Shown: in pieces, positions 12,611 through 25,216 of the stretch | Layout: every line of letters starts with the position of its first letter | How positions within the stretch are numbered: position 1 is the stretch's first letter | From: Diogma glabrata | Lineage: Eukaryota; Arthropoda; Insecta; Diptera; Cylindrotomidae | Direction: 5' to 3' | DNA length: 64,000 nt | NCBI GenBank assembly: GCA_963693315.1 | Contig: OY856188.1 | Span: 195,310,322-195,374,321 of the forward strand | Translations under genes and position numbers: made by a program | Notes under the pieces: generated by a model | What the model saw: the letters and a program-made list of their open reading frames with translations, nothing else | What the model was told of the DNA's origin: nothing | The model's database searches: none

Positions 12611-13558
12611 TTATACTGCCGAAGAATAGTTCTGAAGGCTTTCTCCATTCCGTTGCAAGCGACCCTTTAGCTCGATCCGGTATAGCTCCTTTTTGTGGTC
12701 GCTGCCATATTTACGTTCCAATGCATTCATCACCTCTGCATAACTTTTCCGATCATTTTCCGGCACTGCCTGTAATGCTTCAGCTGCTTCCCCCTTAAGA
12801 GCAACTATTAATGCAGCTAGACGATTTTCAGCGTTCCAAACATTTTGATCTGCTGCAGTCTCGAACTGGAACTTGAAAATACCGAAGGATGTTGTTCCAT
12901 CGTACGATGGTGGTTTTAGTTTGATATTTGCTACTTGATGTACCACCTGGGGAGCAACTTTAGTCGTTTCAACATCCTGCAGCCGTTTCTCGAAATCATC
13001 TACTTTTGCAAGTACCTTTTTGTTTTCATCAAGCACTTTCTGCTCTAGCTCTTTCACCTCTTGATGAACTCTGCCTACCTCCTCCCGTAACGTAGTAGAT
13101 ATTTCGAGAAGTTTCTCGTCCATTATTTGCTTGACGTTCAAACTGATTTCTTCCTTGGTTGTAGCCATGTTATTGTTTACTATTTCCAGCTGTTGATTGA
13201 TGTTGAGACTTTGCTGATCAACTTTTTGATTCAACTCGTCTTTGTTAGCAGCCATGCTTGAGTTTACGACATCCAATTTCTGATTCATATTGGTATTAAC
13301 GGCAGCCAATTGCTGATTCATATTCAAATTTATTTGTTGCATCATAGCCATTAACTGTGTAAAATCACTATTTGCAGGTGGCAATGAAGATGTTGTTTCC
13401 GCAACAAAACTTTTGTCCTCATCAACTGAATCAGTATTTGTTGTAACAATTCCAAACTGGTAACTTTCCACGTCCATTCCATTGGCTTCCATACCTTGTC
13501 GAAGCCGTAGCATAAATCCACGTTGTTCTAGTTCTTTCTTTAACTCAAGAACCTTCAA
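12611..13558 (-). CDS. gag: Retrotransposon gag N-terminal part with coiled coil
   Basis: The frame is 315 codons, opened at a TTG at 13558 because no ATG precedes it after the nearest upstream stop. An ATA-ACG pair about 20 bp upstream may be a lost ATG start. Residues 1-15 (L-E-L-K-K-E-L-E-Q-R-G) are Leu/Glu-rich. Residues 65-200 are a long Asn/Gln/Glu/Lys-rich heptad region, a predicted coiled coil with several N-x-N-Q-Q-L repeats. Residues 210-315 are capsid-like (K-L-K-P-P-S-Y-D-G-T, F-K-F-Q-F-E, A-L-K-G-E-A). It ends at TAA inside the capsid domain, where homologues normally continue with an acidic residue. One base change would explain it. Confidence 0.85.
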   Translation of the reverse strand: MKVLELKKELEQRGFMLRLRQGMEANGMDVESYQFGIVTTNTDSVDEDKSFVAETTSSLPPANSDFTQLMAMMQQINLNMNQQLAAVNTNMNQKLDVVNSSMAANKDELNQKVDQQSLNINQQLEIVNNNMATTKEEISLNVKQIMDEKLLEISTTLREEVGRVHQEVKELEQKVLDENKKVLAKVDDFEKRLQDVETTKVAPQVVHQVANIKLKPPSYDGTTSFGIFKFQFETAADQNVWNAENRLAALIVALKGEAAEALQAVPENDRKSYAEVMNALERKYGSDHKKELYRIELKGRLQRNGESLQNYSSAV

Positions 13559-13590
13559 ATCACTTAATAAAACCGTTATTAACAGCTAAC

Positions 13591-13609
13591 TAATCCGCCG
13601 ATGTCACCA
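13591..13609 (-). promoter_or_regulatory. tRNA primer-binding site
   Basis: One base after the right LTR the minus strand reads TGGTGACATCGGCGGATTA, starting with the TGG complement of tRNA CCA. It differs from the site in the mag-like element at 3485, so this is a different lineage. Confidence 0.75.
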
Positions 13610-13610
13610 A

Positions 13611-14588
<978 letters not shown>

Positions 14589-14608
14589 ACGTTATGAGGT
14601 ATAACGGA

Positions 14609-14890
14609 ATTATCCGGCACTCTCACGGTCGCAATTTTCGACCTACACCAAAAATATTTTCTGTGTATGTTGCGGCAAATAATTTCTTGGACAAATTCGC
14701 GAACTGGCCATATCGGGGTACCGTTTAAGCGGCTAAAGTCTTAAAAGTGGAATAATCGAAGGCGTTATAACTTCCGTTTGAAACATAAAGTTTAAATAAA
14801 ATTTATAAATATTGAATATTTGAGCCGTTTTTTGTCATATTTTGTCAGATGACAACCTTTGCATTTAGCGTTCCTAAAATCAGCTGTTTT
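14609..14890 (+). repeat. Third, diverged copy of the 6196 tandem unit
   Basis: It starts CCGGCACTCTCACGGTCGCA like the units at 6196 and 6546, and shares GTTATAAC..CCGTTTG and a late AACCT-TGCA motif. It again sits directly after (TA)n followed by ATGAGGTATAACG (compare ATGAGATATAACG at 5328-5340), so the (TA)n plus unit forms one repeated module. Confidence 0.65.
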
Positions 14891-15697
14891 AAAAATTTAC
14901 TAAACTTTGTTGTTCTTGATCTAGATGAAAATGACCAAGCTCAAAAATGAAAACTTTTGCACACGTAGATACCAACTTTTATCTATCCAAAACTTCAAAA
15001 ACAATTGTTTAAGTTCAGAGGTTGAGACCCTGGGGCTATTAAAACGAAAACGAAAGCAAACGCAAACGGCCATGCTTTCATCACTTTCGAGTCTATTTTG
15101 GTTAAACTAACATTAGCTTTTAAATCAAGTTTTCAACTATAACATCAAAAATTTTCAGCTTTCTAACCCTAGAAGTTCCAATGCAATTAACATTATACTA
15201 ACCATAATGCAAGCCACTAAAACGCTATATAATTACAATCAAACAAATTTTCTTTTGTTTTTATTTTGTTTTTATTTTTTTTTTTCGCAAAAAGTTAAAA
15301 AATGTTGTTTTGAATGTTTGTTGTTGTTGTTTTGAAGATTTATTATTGTTTTGAATTAGGGAATAGTTTCTTTGGAATATTTGGAAGTGGTTTAGTAGAA
15401 ATAAATATATTATGTATATTGATTACATATTTACAATTGATAGATTTTTTTATTATATTTGAAGTGTAAAAGTAGTTTGATGTTGTTGTTGATTATAAAT
15501 TATAGTACGGCAGTTTTGATGTAGTTAGAACGTTATTCCACCAAAAGATTTAATTTATTATTAAGGAGTTTTAACCAAATTAAACAAAACTATTCGAAAT
15601 TGCATTGACAAAGTAGTTTCCGTTTATGTATTTAGTTTGGTTGGTTTGATAAATTTGTTGGATTATTCTGTTTCTAGTTAAATTTTTTATTTAAACG
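14891..15697. other. Non-coding stretch, probably interior of the interspersed repeat
   Basis: No gene is seen. TTG-rich runs (TTGTTGTTGTTTTGAAG) lie at about 15310-15350. It is bounded on the right by the shared end module. Confidence 0.4.
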
Positions 15698-15783
15698 TAT
15701 CTGACATATCCAATTCTATTTGTACACAAAGCTGTCTGGTCCCGAAATCTACCTATTTCTAGCGGATATACGTGCCACTTGGA
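15698..15783 (+). repeat. Shared end module, copy B
   Basis: It matches 7158-7242, including CGAAATCTACCTATTTCTAG and GCGGATATACGTGCC. The composite minisatellite repeat begins immediately after it. Confidence 0.65.
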
Positions 15784-15784
15784 C

Positions 15785-17213
15785 TGTTTTTTTGAATTCG
15801 TTATAGTTTTTGAAATACTTTTGGAATTTTGAAAAATGTTTTTTGATTTTGTAATAATTTTTGCAATATGTTTAGAATTTTGGAGAAAGTTTTAATTTTT
15901 GTTTTTGTAATAATTTTTGGAATATTTTTAGAATATTGAAAATTTTTAAATTTTTGATTTTATTATAATTTTTGGAATTTTGAAAATAGTTTCAATTTTT
16001 GATTTTGTAATAATTTTTGGAATAATTTTAGATTTTGAAAAAAGTTTGATATTATTATAACTTTTACAATATTTTTGGAATTTTGATAGAAATATGAATT
16101 TGTGATTTTGTAATATTTTCTCGAATCGCTAAATTGAAGGTTTTTGAATAGTTTGCTGAAAACGTGAATGAAAATGAAATTGGACATAGACATTTTTGAA
16201 TTTGTTATAGTTTTTGAAATATTTTTGGAATTATGAAAAAGTTTCAATTTTTGACTTTGTAAGAATTTTTGGAATATATTTAGAATTTTGAAAAATTTTA
16301 AATCTTTGATTTTATTATAATTTTTATAATTTTGGAAAAAGTTTCAATTTTCGATATTGTTATAATTTTTGCAATATTTTTAGTGTTGTGGAAAAAATTT
16401 GAATTTTTGAATTTTTAAGAATTTTTGGAATATTATTAAAATTTAGAAAAACTTTAAATATTTGATTTTATCCAGATTTTTGGAATATTTTTAGAATTAA
16501 AAAAAAAAAATTTTGGAATTTTATATATATTTTTAGAATTTTGAAAAAGTTTCAATTTTTGAATTTTTAAGAATTTTCTGAATATTATTAGAATTTAGAA
16601 AAAGTTTAAATATTTGATTTTATTCTAATTTATGGAATATTTTTAGAATTTTGAAAAAAAATAGAATTTTTGAATTTTATATATACATATTTTTAGAATT
16701 TTGAAAAATGTTTCAATTTTTGATTTTGTTATAATTTTTGCAATATTCTTTGAATTTTTGAAAAAAAAATTTAATCTGTGATTTTGTAATAATTTTTGAA
16801 ATTTGTTTAGAATTTTGTTTGAAGAAAGTTTGAAGTTTTTATTTTACGATTTTTTTGGAATTTTTAAAGAAATATGAACTTGTGATTTTAAAATATTTTT
16901 TCGAAACGCTAAATTGCGAGGTTTTGAGTAGTTTGCTGATTGTATAATCTTTTCGTTAAATTATGTTAATATATGATTTGTTATAATTTTCCAACAACGT
17001 ATTGATGTTTCATGTTAGTTTTGTAATACACATCTAAACAGAGATGAAAAATACATGTACTTTAACAAAAAGTTATGTTTGAAATACATCGCTGCCCAAA
17101 ATTAAAAAGAATGTCCTCATAAAAGTTTTTTGCCGAAAACTATATCAAAATCCTTAACCAAGACCGAAGTCTTGATATCTCAGAGCTTGAGATTTTAGCC
17201 CCTCCATATTTTT
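15785..17213 (+). repeat. Composite minisatellite repeat, copy 1
   Basis: The core (15785-16930) is an irregular array of about 55-60 bp units built from TTTTTGGAATATTTTTAGAA, GAAAAAGTTT and TTTTTGATTTTGTTATAA. It is followed by a conserved tail with AAATTG..AGGTTTTTGAGT, CATCGCTGCCCAAAA, GCCGAAAACTATATCAAAAT and GACCGAAGTCTTGATATCTC. Other copies lie at 19965, 22388, 26062, 28436 and 53695. The head end is missing here. It is non-coding. Confidence 0.8.
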
Positions 17214-17831
17214 ATGATTATTTTTCGGGCGATTATTTTACGAGCGGCAAAGTATAAAAAATACACTAATGCTTTATATAGCAACGGGCTTTTATTTTAC
17301 GGGCGTTAAGTTCAACTTTGAGTCACGATAACTAGGATGTAAAATGTGTTTTACGATTCATTAGTGCCTAAAAAAATTTATTTCTGAAATTAATGACTCG
17401 CACCCACCCATTTGTGGAAGAAATTTTTGAAAATGTATAGCCATCGCTAGTATATTTAAACAGTTAAAGGTTTCGGGGATGGTATGCCAGGCTTTCAGTA
17501 TTTACTCCTTTCTGCTGTACTATTTTTGATTGTGCCCAATAATCGATCTTTTTCAATAATTTCCAAAAAAGTTTTCAAATCTGTAAGCTTATGTTTCCAT
17601 ACGGACCTCGATTGAAAATAAATCAGTTGCGTTTCATATCTAATGATGTTGTATCTGGATTGAATCTGGAATTTTGAGGTTTCTATAAATTGTTTTAATT
17701 GAGTAAGTCTTGAGGAAAATTCCTCAATAACTAACTAAACAACTGCGGAAAACTCCTGTGTTAATGTAACTTTTTAGGTCGTGTTCAAAGGCCAAAATTA
17801 TCTCATTTTCCTATTAGGCGTATTATGTGAG
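17214..17831. other. Non-coding stretch
   Basis: No gene is seen. Repeated ATTTTACG(A/G)GCG motifs occur at 17235-17310. Confidence 0.35.
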
Positions 17832-19960
17832 TGCTGTATCCAAGTTTTTCTTTCTCTGAGGGCAAAATACACTCGCGTGTATCTACGAACGTAAACGCTT
17901 CACCAACAAATTTTTGGCCAGTTTTTCTAAATGTGCCTTAAAAGACAATGTTCTGTGAGGTGTGACTCCTACTCCTACTTTAGGAGTAGACTTAAAACGA
18001 ACTGAAATCCCATCAAGCTTGACTTTTAATTCTTTATGAGCTTCTTTGTTGTTCAAAAGAAAGGCACATACTTCCGATTTAGAAGGGTTAGGTGTTAGTC
18101 TCTAGTTACGAAAGTAATTGGCCAATATTGATAAATCACTATCTAATAAAATTTCACATTCTTGTAAAGTAGTTGTTTGAATAGCTATAGCAATATCATC
18201 AGCAAACTGGAACAGCTTTGATTTAGTTGATGGTAAATCAGCTACATATAAGCTGAACAAAATTGGAGAAACTTCCTTGGGCGAGACCATTGTTAAGATA
18301 ACAACTGCTACTTGTTTTTCCATTTAATGAGACCTGAATAAACCGGTTACTCAACATCGAATCAATTAGATTTACCATATAGGAACAGCATAAGGTTATT
18401 GCAAGTTTTAGAAGTAATCCATGTCTTCAAACATATGCAGCAGACAAATCTACAAACGCTACACCAGTTTTCAATTTCTTCTGAAAACCAGCTTCAATAA
18501 AACAAGGCAAAGCCAAAACTTGATCAGTACCACTCCTCTTTTTCCAAAAACCAGCTTGAGTTTTAGGAATTTTTTATCTATGATTGGTTCAATACGATGT
18601 AAAATCGTCCTTTCAAATAGTTTGAACAATGTACTCAACAAAGAGACAGGTCTAAAGTGAGAAACATCAGACCCATTCTTTTCAGGTTTTACTAGTTAAT
18701 ACAGCTAAGACTTTTGCTTTTTTAAATAACGATGGTAGTTGAGCTGAATCCAAGTTTTTGTCAAAGAGTTCCAGAATCCAATTCTTTGTTCTTGGGCCGA
18801 AATGTGATATAAATTCTGGATAAATACCATCTAGTCCTGCAGCTTTACCCATTTTAATGCATCGAATAGCATCCTCAAGCTCAGACACTGTAAAAGTAGA
18901 GGACAGAGTAGGATCTGCAGTTATTCGTTGTTTTTTAATTTTTAGTTTTCTTCGTACTTCCTTGTATTTATCAGATGGCATGTACTTTAGTAACATTAAC
19001 CAATTGCGAAGCAATATTATTTGCAGTAATATTGCTATTTGATGAGGAAGTTAGAGATGAAGCTTAATTACCTAGTTTACGAAATAAATTCCATGCCTTA
19101 CGACTAGACTTCTTAAAACTCGTCCTGCCTACTGTATCACGCCAAGTGTTACGTCTATGTAAATCAAGTTCATCAAGAAGTTTAGTGGCTACATGCGAAT
19201 TGTTAGATTTATTGTATTGTTTGTACAGTTTGTTACATGTTTTATTCCAACCTGGAACATAATGTTTTCTAGAACCTCTTGGAATATTCTTTTTGGCAGA
19301 ACTATTGATAGCACCAACAAACCACTAATAATCAGATTGATTGCGTGGAATAAATTAAACAATATTTTCTAAATCTTTAGAAAACTGTTCCCAATTTGCT
19401 AATCCAAAATTCCATCTGGGTTTTTCTATAGATGGTGAAATTCGGATCATTAAACCATATTCAAATATTATTGGACGATGTTGACTGTGTGGAAACGATG
19501 GAAGTATAATACTTTTGTTGGATATACAAGCAGCGTTCCTAGATATAATTGTCAAATCTGAATCAGGTTCTGTGTTCCATCTTGCAGATTTGAAAGTACG
19601 CTGGTCTTTTGGGCTATATATCAGTTGCATATTGTTAAGGGTCATTTGTTTTTGTATAGCATTACCATTATAGACTATTGTCATTATGGTCATATCCCCA
19701 GCATTGGTTGTGACTATTAAAATCTTCACCCCAGATAATTTGTTGATTATAAACTTGTAACGGAACCGTAGGTCAAACTTGATTAGATGGTTTATAAACA
19801 TTACCAATTAAAGTTCCTTCTTAGTCAATCACTATTATCTCCACATCATTAGGAGCAGACTTACAAACAGTTTTACATTTATTCAAAAAATCATTTTTCA
19901 CATAACTTGCGATTCCATAAGTCTTAGTATATATTGCATCAACCAATGAAAAATCAAATA
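17832..19960 (-). pseudogene. Decayed Jockey/BS-like LINE ORF2 (endonuclease and RT)
   Basis: On the minus strand the parts appear in order. The endonuclease C-terminal half spans about 19950-19355, with a G-x-D-F-N-S-H segment and a S-D-L-T-I box. The RT N-terminal region is at 19014-18682 (K-A-A-G-L-D-G-I-Y-P). The RT palm is at about 18660-18420 (F-R-P-V-S-L-L, then F-V-D-L-S-A-A-Y carrying the first catalytic Asp). The F-A-D-D catalytic box is within 18323-18102. The post-RT region is at 18100-17832 (N-P-S-K-S-E-V). Several frameshifts and stops separate these pieces, so it is dead. It lies between two copies of the composite minisatellite repeat. I assign it to the Jockey/BS-like group by motif order, not by search. 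Confidence 0.85.
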
Positions 19961-19964
19961 TAAG

Positions 19965-20566
19965 TTTGTATTTTGATTTTGATTTTATTTATAATTTTTG
20001 AAATATTTTTAGAATTTTGAAAAAGTTCAAATTTTTGATTTTGTGAGAATTTTCGGAATTTTTAAAAAGTTTAAATTTTTATTTTATTTTAATTTTTGGA
20101 ATTTTGAAAAAAAATTACATTTTTAATTTTGTTATAATTTTTGCAATATTGTTAGAATTTTGAAAAATGTTTCAATCTTTGCTTCTGTAATAATTTTTGG
20201 AATATTTTTGGAACTTTGAAAGAAATATGAATTTTTGATTTTGTAATATTTTCTCGAAACGCTAAATGGAAAGGTTTTTGAGTTGTTAGATGGATGTATC
20301 ATCTTTCCACTAAATTATGTTAATTTATGAACTGTTATAATTTTTTTCGACAACGTATTAATGTTTCGTGTTAGTTTTGTAAAAATTTCTAAACATAGAT
20401 AAAAAAATACTTATATACTGTAATAAAGAGTTTTATGTACATGATATACATCGCTGCCCAAAACTAAAAAGAATGTCCTCATAAAAGTTTTTTACCGAAA
20501 ACTATATCAAAATCCTTAACCCAGACCGAAGTCTTGATATCTCAGAGCCATTTACCCCTCCATTTT
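19965..20566 (+). repeat. Composite minisatellite repeat, copy 2
   Basis: A short core array is followed by the conserved tail: CGAAACGCTAAATGGAAAGG, CATCGCTGCCCAAAACT, CCCAGACCGAAGTCTTGATA. The head end is missing. It has the same orientation as copy 1. Confidence 0.8.
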
Positions 20567-22387
20567 AGAATTGAATTAAGTCTGATTACCGAGTTTTGTA
20601 TCAAAGTGTAATTCACGTTCATGCTAAAATATATACAAGCTTTTTTTAACCTGCATAAGCAGTTTTAGGAAGGTGGATCTTTATTTGAAATAATTCTACA
20701 GCAACTGTAATGAATCAATTTTAGTTCTACTACAGTGACATTTCTTATTCAAGTTTTTCATATCACATATTTTGTCTAGCCAAAATGACATTCTCTTTTA
20801 TTTTTCTCGCGCATTGTTCAAGCGGGAAAAAACAAGATTTCAATGCCACGCCATAGAAGCCATTCATTCAATATTTATAGCTATAACGTTGAATAATTTT
20901 AACCAATTTTGAATTTTAAGAAATTTTGCCAAAAGGTGATGTTAATTTCGTTCGTAAATTTTATCACTCTGTCAAAATAAAATAAACTAATTTGAATAAT
21001 GTACATTAAATCTTAAGGTCATTGCTCTCCATAAATTCTAAACAACTTTTTCGACCAAAATCTTTCCATAATTTTTGCAATCAAAAAAAAATAGGAAATC
21101 TCCTGTTATCACTTATCTAAATTTAAAACACTCAAACTCATACGACGTTAAAAAAATTCTTGTTATGCAGATTGCAGATTACTAATCAATCGGTCAAAGT
21201 ATTATTTTTAAATAATTCAAATTCTTTAAAGTTCGGTAAAACAACAGGAAGACAACTATATATGACAGAGGCAAAGATCAGATTTGATTGAAACCAAAAA
21301 TAGCGGAAATCTATGTAAATATTTCAAAAATTAGACTGTCCTCGATATGACTGCTCGAGATTATGAAACTATCAAGTAATTTATGTCTTTATTTCTTTAA
21401 ACTATCTGATAGTTATGAGACATGAAAATTACTTAAGTTTATGTTATATAAAACGAAAGTGTAACTATAATTTTGTTTGTAAGAAAAGTGTTGAAATTAA
21501 TTTTTAAGAGATTTTATTTTTATTGATTAAATTTGCAAATCATGACATTTCTGAAATACTTTTTTTTATATAGTTTTGTCTTATTTGTGTTCTTAGATAA
21601 TTATTGTCATAATAGTCATAATAATTATGTGAGTTTGAAAGAAATTAATTATTTATTGTAGAAGCAGTATAATAAAAAAATGATGTGCTCATGGTTAGAT
21701 TATTCCTAATTTCAAGAGGAGCTCTTCGAAAATTGAGAATTAATTTAAGTACCAAAATGTACAAGAAAAAAATATTTCTGAATGATGACTTCGAATTGTA
21801 ATCAAAGTCAAACATCTATAGACTTGAATATCTGCAATATCATTTTGTTATTTTTAAATTTTATGGTTTGCTAATATTTAAAAATACACAAGATTTACGA
21901 AAAAGAAAAAAACAATTAATAATGAAATTCATGGAAAGTGTTGATCGCTCCAAGTGCTAAAAGTTAAAACAATAGGATTATTGATAATGTTTACCTAATG
22001 TTTACGATCAACTTATATGTCTAAATACATATAAGTTTATTGATTTATGTTAAACTTTTTTTTCTGCAATATATTCAACGAGTTTTCAAATTTTTATTTA
22101 TAAATATTTAGTCACAATCAATTTCAAAGGAAATAAAATTAATTAAGTCATATTTAATTTGCATTTTTTCTTTGCTTGTGTGCGAGTGCATTATGTAGAG
22201 GACTTTAAACCGAACAATCAAACTTAACCTCTATAATACGTAAGTCAGTTTTAGTAGTAAGGATCGCACAGTTACACAAAAATAATAAGAAACTATTAAA
22301 TTATAATTTTTTAATATATTTTTTTGTGAATTATATGATATTCTTCAATGAAATAGTTAATTAAAGTTCAATGAAATTTAGATGAAT
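20567..22387. other. AT-rich non-coding stretch
   Basis: No ORF, RNA gene or repeat family is recognised in about 1.8 kb. Confidence 0.4.
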
Positions 22388-23110
22388 TACTTCGATCTGA
22401 AAGACCTAAGTATTACATTCATGAGCCAAAAGTGAAATTCTTACCCCCACTTTTTTGGCATTTCTCGACGTTTTATGACCTACTGATTCTAAAGAAGCCA
22501 CAAAAAAAATTATGTCTTTCATCCGGCCGGCCGACCGTCACAACCGACGAAATCTAGAAAACGGCTGGGGGGCTGTCAAAAATTTTCTAAAAATAGGTAT
22601 ATTCTATGGTAAGAGCCGAAAGGACGGAAGTGTGTCAAAAAAATCGTCAAGTGTGTCAAAACAAGGAAATTTGCATATTTTTGCTTAAAAACGTTCATTT
22701 TAAGTGATTACGAGTAGGAACATTGAATTTGGAGAAATCTTGGTGGTCGGGATTGGTATGTGAGGCCAAATCTAGATTATTGCATTATAAGTTTGTCAAA
22801 AAAATGATTTTCATTTTTTTAACCAATTTTTGGACCATTTTTGGTATTTTGAAAATAGTTTGTATTTTGACTTTGTTATAATTTTTGCGATATTTTTAGA
22901 ATTTCGGAAAAAGATTTTTGAATTTCGAATTTTTGATTTGGAAAAAGGTTCAATTTTTGAGTTTGTAATAATTTTTAGAATATATTTAGAATTTTGAGAA
23001 AAAGGTTAATATTTTGATTTCATTATAATTTTTAGAATATTTTGGGAATCTTGAAAGAAATATGAATTTTTGGTTTTGTAAGATTTTCACGAAACGCTAA
23101 ATGTAGAGCT
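22388..23110 (+). repeat. Composite minisatellite repeat, copy 3 (head end present)
   Basis: It begins ACTTCGATCTGAAAGACC, the head-end hairpin (slightly mutated). Conserved blocks follow around CCCCCACTTTTTTGGCATTT, GACGAAATCTAGAAAACGGC, AAATTTGCATATTTTTGC and GGTCGGGATTGGTATGTGAG, then a minisatellite core (about 22800-23090). The tail is cut off at the fold-back element that starts at about 23118. Confidence 0.8.
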
Positions 23111-23117
23111 TTCTTTG

Positions 23118-24145
23118 GGATTTTTTGTATTAAATTTCTTGATATTACGAAGTATGAATTCATAGGATGAGAGAATATTTCGTCAACATCTAAGTCAACA
23201 TTCTAAACAATATCCTAAGTCATGAGTGTAAAGTCATTAATGATTGTTGTCAATCAATGCGAAACTTAATATCTGACGTAAAGTCAATATGTTGTTATAT
23301 TTTTGGTTAGGAAATATCTAGACAACTTTAGGGGAATTTTTAATTTGGATGGGTTTTTTGTGAACAATTAAGCTTAACTACATATTGGAAAATAGTTGAA
23401 TTTTGCAATTGGAAATAAATTTTCATTTTCTTTAAAATTCCTGTCTCTGATGAATGTGATTCAAATCCTGGTATGAAACACAAAAAATTTTTTATAAAGG
23501 AAATTTAGAAAAAATGAAAAATTCTTTCGAATTGCGAAATTCAAGCATTTTCCAATATGTACTTAAGCTTAATTGTTCACAAAAAAACCATCCAAATTAA
23601 AATTCCCTTAAAGTTGTCTATATTCCATCACCAAATATATAACAATATATCGACTTTACGTCAGATATTAAGTTTCGCATTGATTGACAACAATCAATAA
23701 TGACTTTACACTCGTGACTTAGGATGTTGATTAGAATGTTGACTATGATGTTGACGAAATATTCTCTCATCCTATGAATTCATACATCGTAATATCTAGA
23801 AATTTAATACAAAAAATCCCAAAGAAATGCAATTTTCAATATGTAATCATGAAAGATTCAATATGTAATCATGAAAGATTCAACTTAAGTAAATATGAAA
23901 AATGATGAAGTTTCAATTTAGAAATTATCTGAACATCAAAATTAAAATATGGTTCGTCATCGCCCCTTTGGCTAAGTTGTGCAAGACACACGGGATTTGA
24001 AGATGTGTTTCTTATGAATGTGAGTTCAAATCCTGGTACGAAACACAAAACATTTTTTCTAAACGAATTTTAGAGAAAATGAAAAGTTATTTCGAATTGC
24101 AAAATTCAAGTATTTTCCAATATGTACTTAAGCTTAATTTATAGC
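23118..24145. repeat. Fold-back element with tRNA-like promoter boxes
   Basis: The left arm (about 23118-23415) and right arm (about 23530-23826) are inverted copies, for example ATCTGACGTAAAGTC / GACTTTACGTCAGAT and CATAGGATGAGAGAATATT-type ends. The inter-arm loop holds a B-box-like GATTCAAATCC. A second unit (about 23840-24145) has an A-box-like TGGCTAAGTTGTG at about 23960 and a B-box-like GTTCAAATCC at about 24024, with the spacing of a long-variable-arm tRNA. The block after the B box is repeated at 23465-23574 and 24030-24140. It looks like a SINE unit duplicated into a hairpin. Confidence 0.75.
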
Positions 24146-24826
24146 GGTACTTCGGTACTGTGATGCCAGGATATTTATCTAAAAGAACGAATTCGATCTT
24201 GCCTTCGCCCAGAAAAATCTCCAATTAGAAAGGATTTATTCAGTCATAACTTCCAGAATCAACATAAAAAAAAGATATCCTATAACTACCATGCAAAAAA
24301 AGTCAACAATATTAGAAATATTTAATGAAAAAAAAATTAGTGTTGATTAAAGTTGCGGCTTCGTTCAATTTCTAACCCACATGTATAACAGTTTCAAGCC
24401 ACGAACGAAACTATTTCACGTTGCAGTTAAATAGTACAGTTGCAGCTTAAGAGATCAGGTATAATAAATGAATTAATTGTAGCCTCAATACATTTCCAGT
24501 TACGATGTAACGCAATGACTTCAAAACAATTATGAATTTCCGCCAAGGTATTTCCGTATCAATTCCCACCAAATTCCACGTATGAACAAAATATGGTAAT
24601 ACGTAATATGGAACGAACTCACCCTTTTCTTTTGTTTTTAGTGCCGTTTGACCCTCTTACTCAATATGTTTCTTCTATTATGGTTATTTTTGTTCTATTT
24701 ATAATCGTTTTGCAGTTACGTTTGATGTTAACATACCTATATTTGACCACAGTAATATTTTTATTCTTCTTATATTTTTTTTAATTTAATTATCTTCTTA
24801 TAATTTTGAAATATGGCACTTTTGAT
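24146..24826. other. Non-coding stretch
   Basis: One hydrophobic 63-codon open frame (24593-24784) has no recognisable domain and probably reflects T-rich sequence. Nothing else is seen. Confidence 0.35.
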
Positions 24827-25208
24827 CAGGGTTGTGCCGTAGACAAAATAGATTACTTTACATGTATAGATTACGCATAGATTACGTGTAAATTACGCGA
24901 GATATTTTCGTGTAATCTATAATGTAAACTATTATGTAATCTATTTAATTGATATGTGCATTCTAAACTTTTTTAGCAATTAAAATAACTTTTTTCAAGA
25001 TCGCAAGATCTTGTTTTTGACAATATTATTGATCATGTCTTTTGCGAAAAAATCGAAAAAAATTTTCAGTAGGGATAATACAATAATTCCACATATTTCT
25101 TCTTAAATCAAAATTAATAGATTACACCAAATTTGATGACATAGATTACAATACATAGATTACATGTAATGTAATCTATTTTAGATTACGCGCAAAGGAA
25201 CAACCCTG
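24827..25208. mobile_element. hAT-type MITE with exact 8-bp target duplication
   Basis: The 382-bp element starts CAGGGTTGTGCC and ends in the complement of CAGGGTTGTTCC. It is flanked by exact direct repeats CTTTTGAT at 24819-24826 and 25209-25216. Many copies of TAGATTAC, in both orientations, fill both subterminal regions, as expected for transposase-binding repeats. It has no coding capacity. Confidence 0.92.
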
Positions 25209-25216
25209 CTTTTGAT

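Noticed and set aside
11598..12798. Plus-strand open frames of 60-138 codons opposite the retrotransposon gag
   Set aside because: They are antisense shadows of the gag-protease frame and show no domain.
24593..24784. Hydrophobic small membrane-protein-like frame
   Set aside because: T-rich DNA yields Leu/Phe/Ile frames by chance, and there is no context for a gene.
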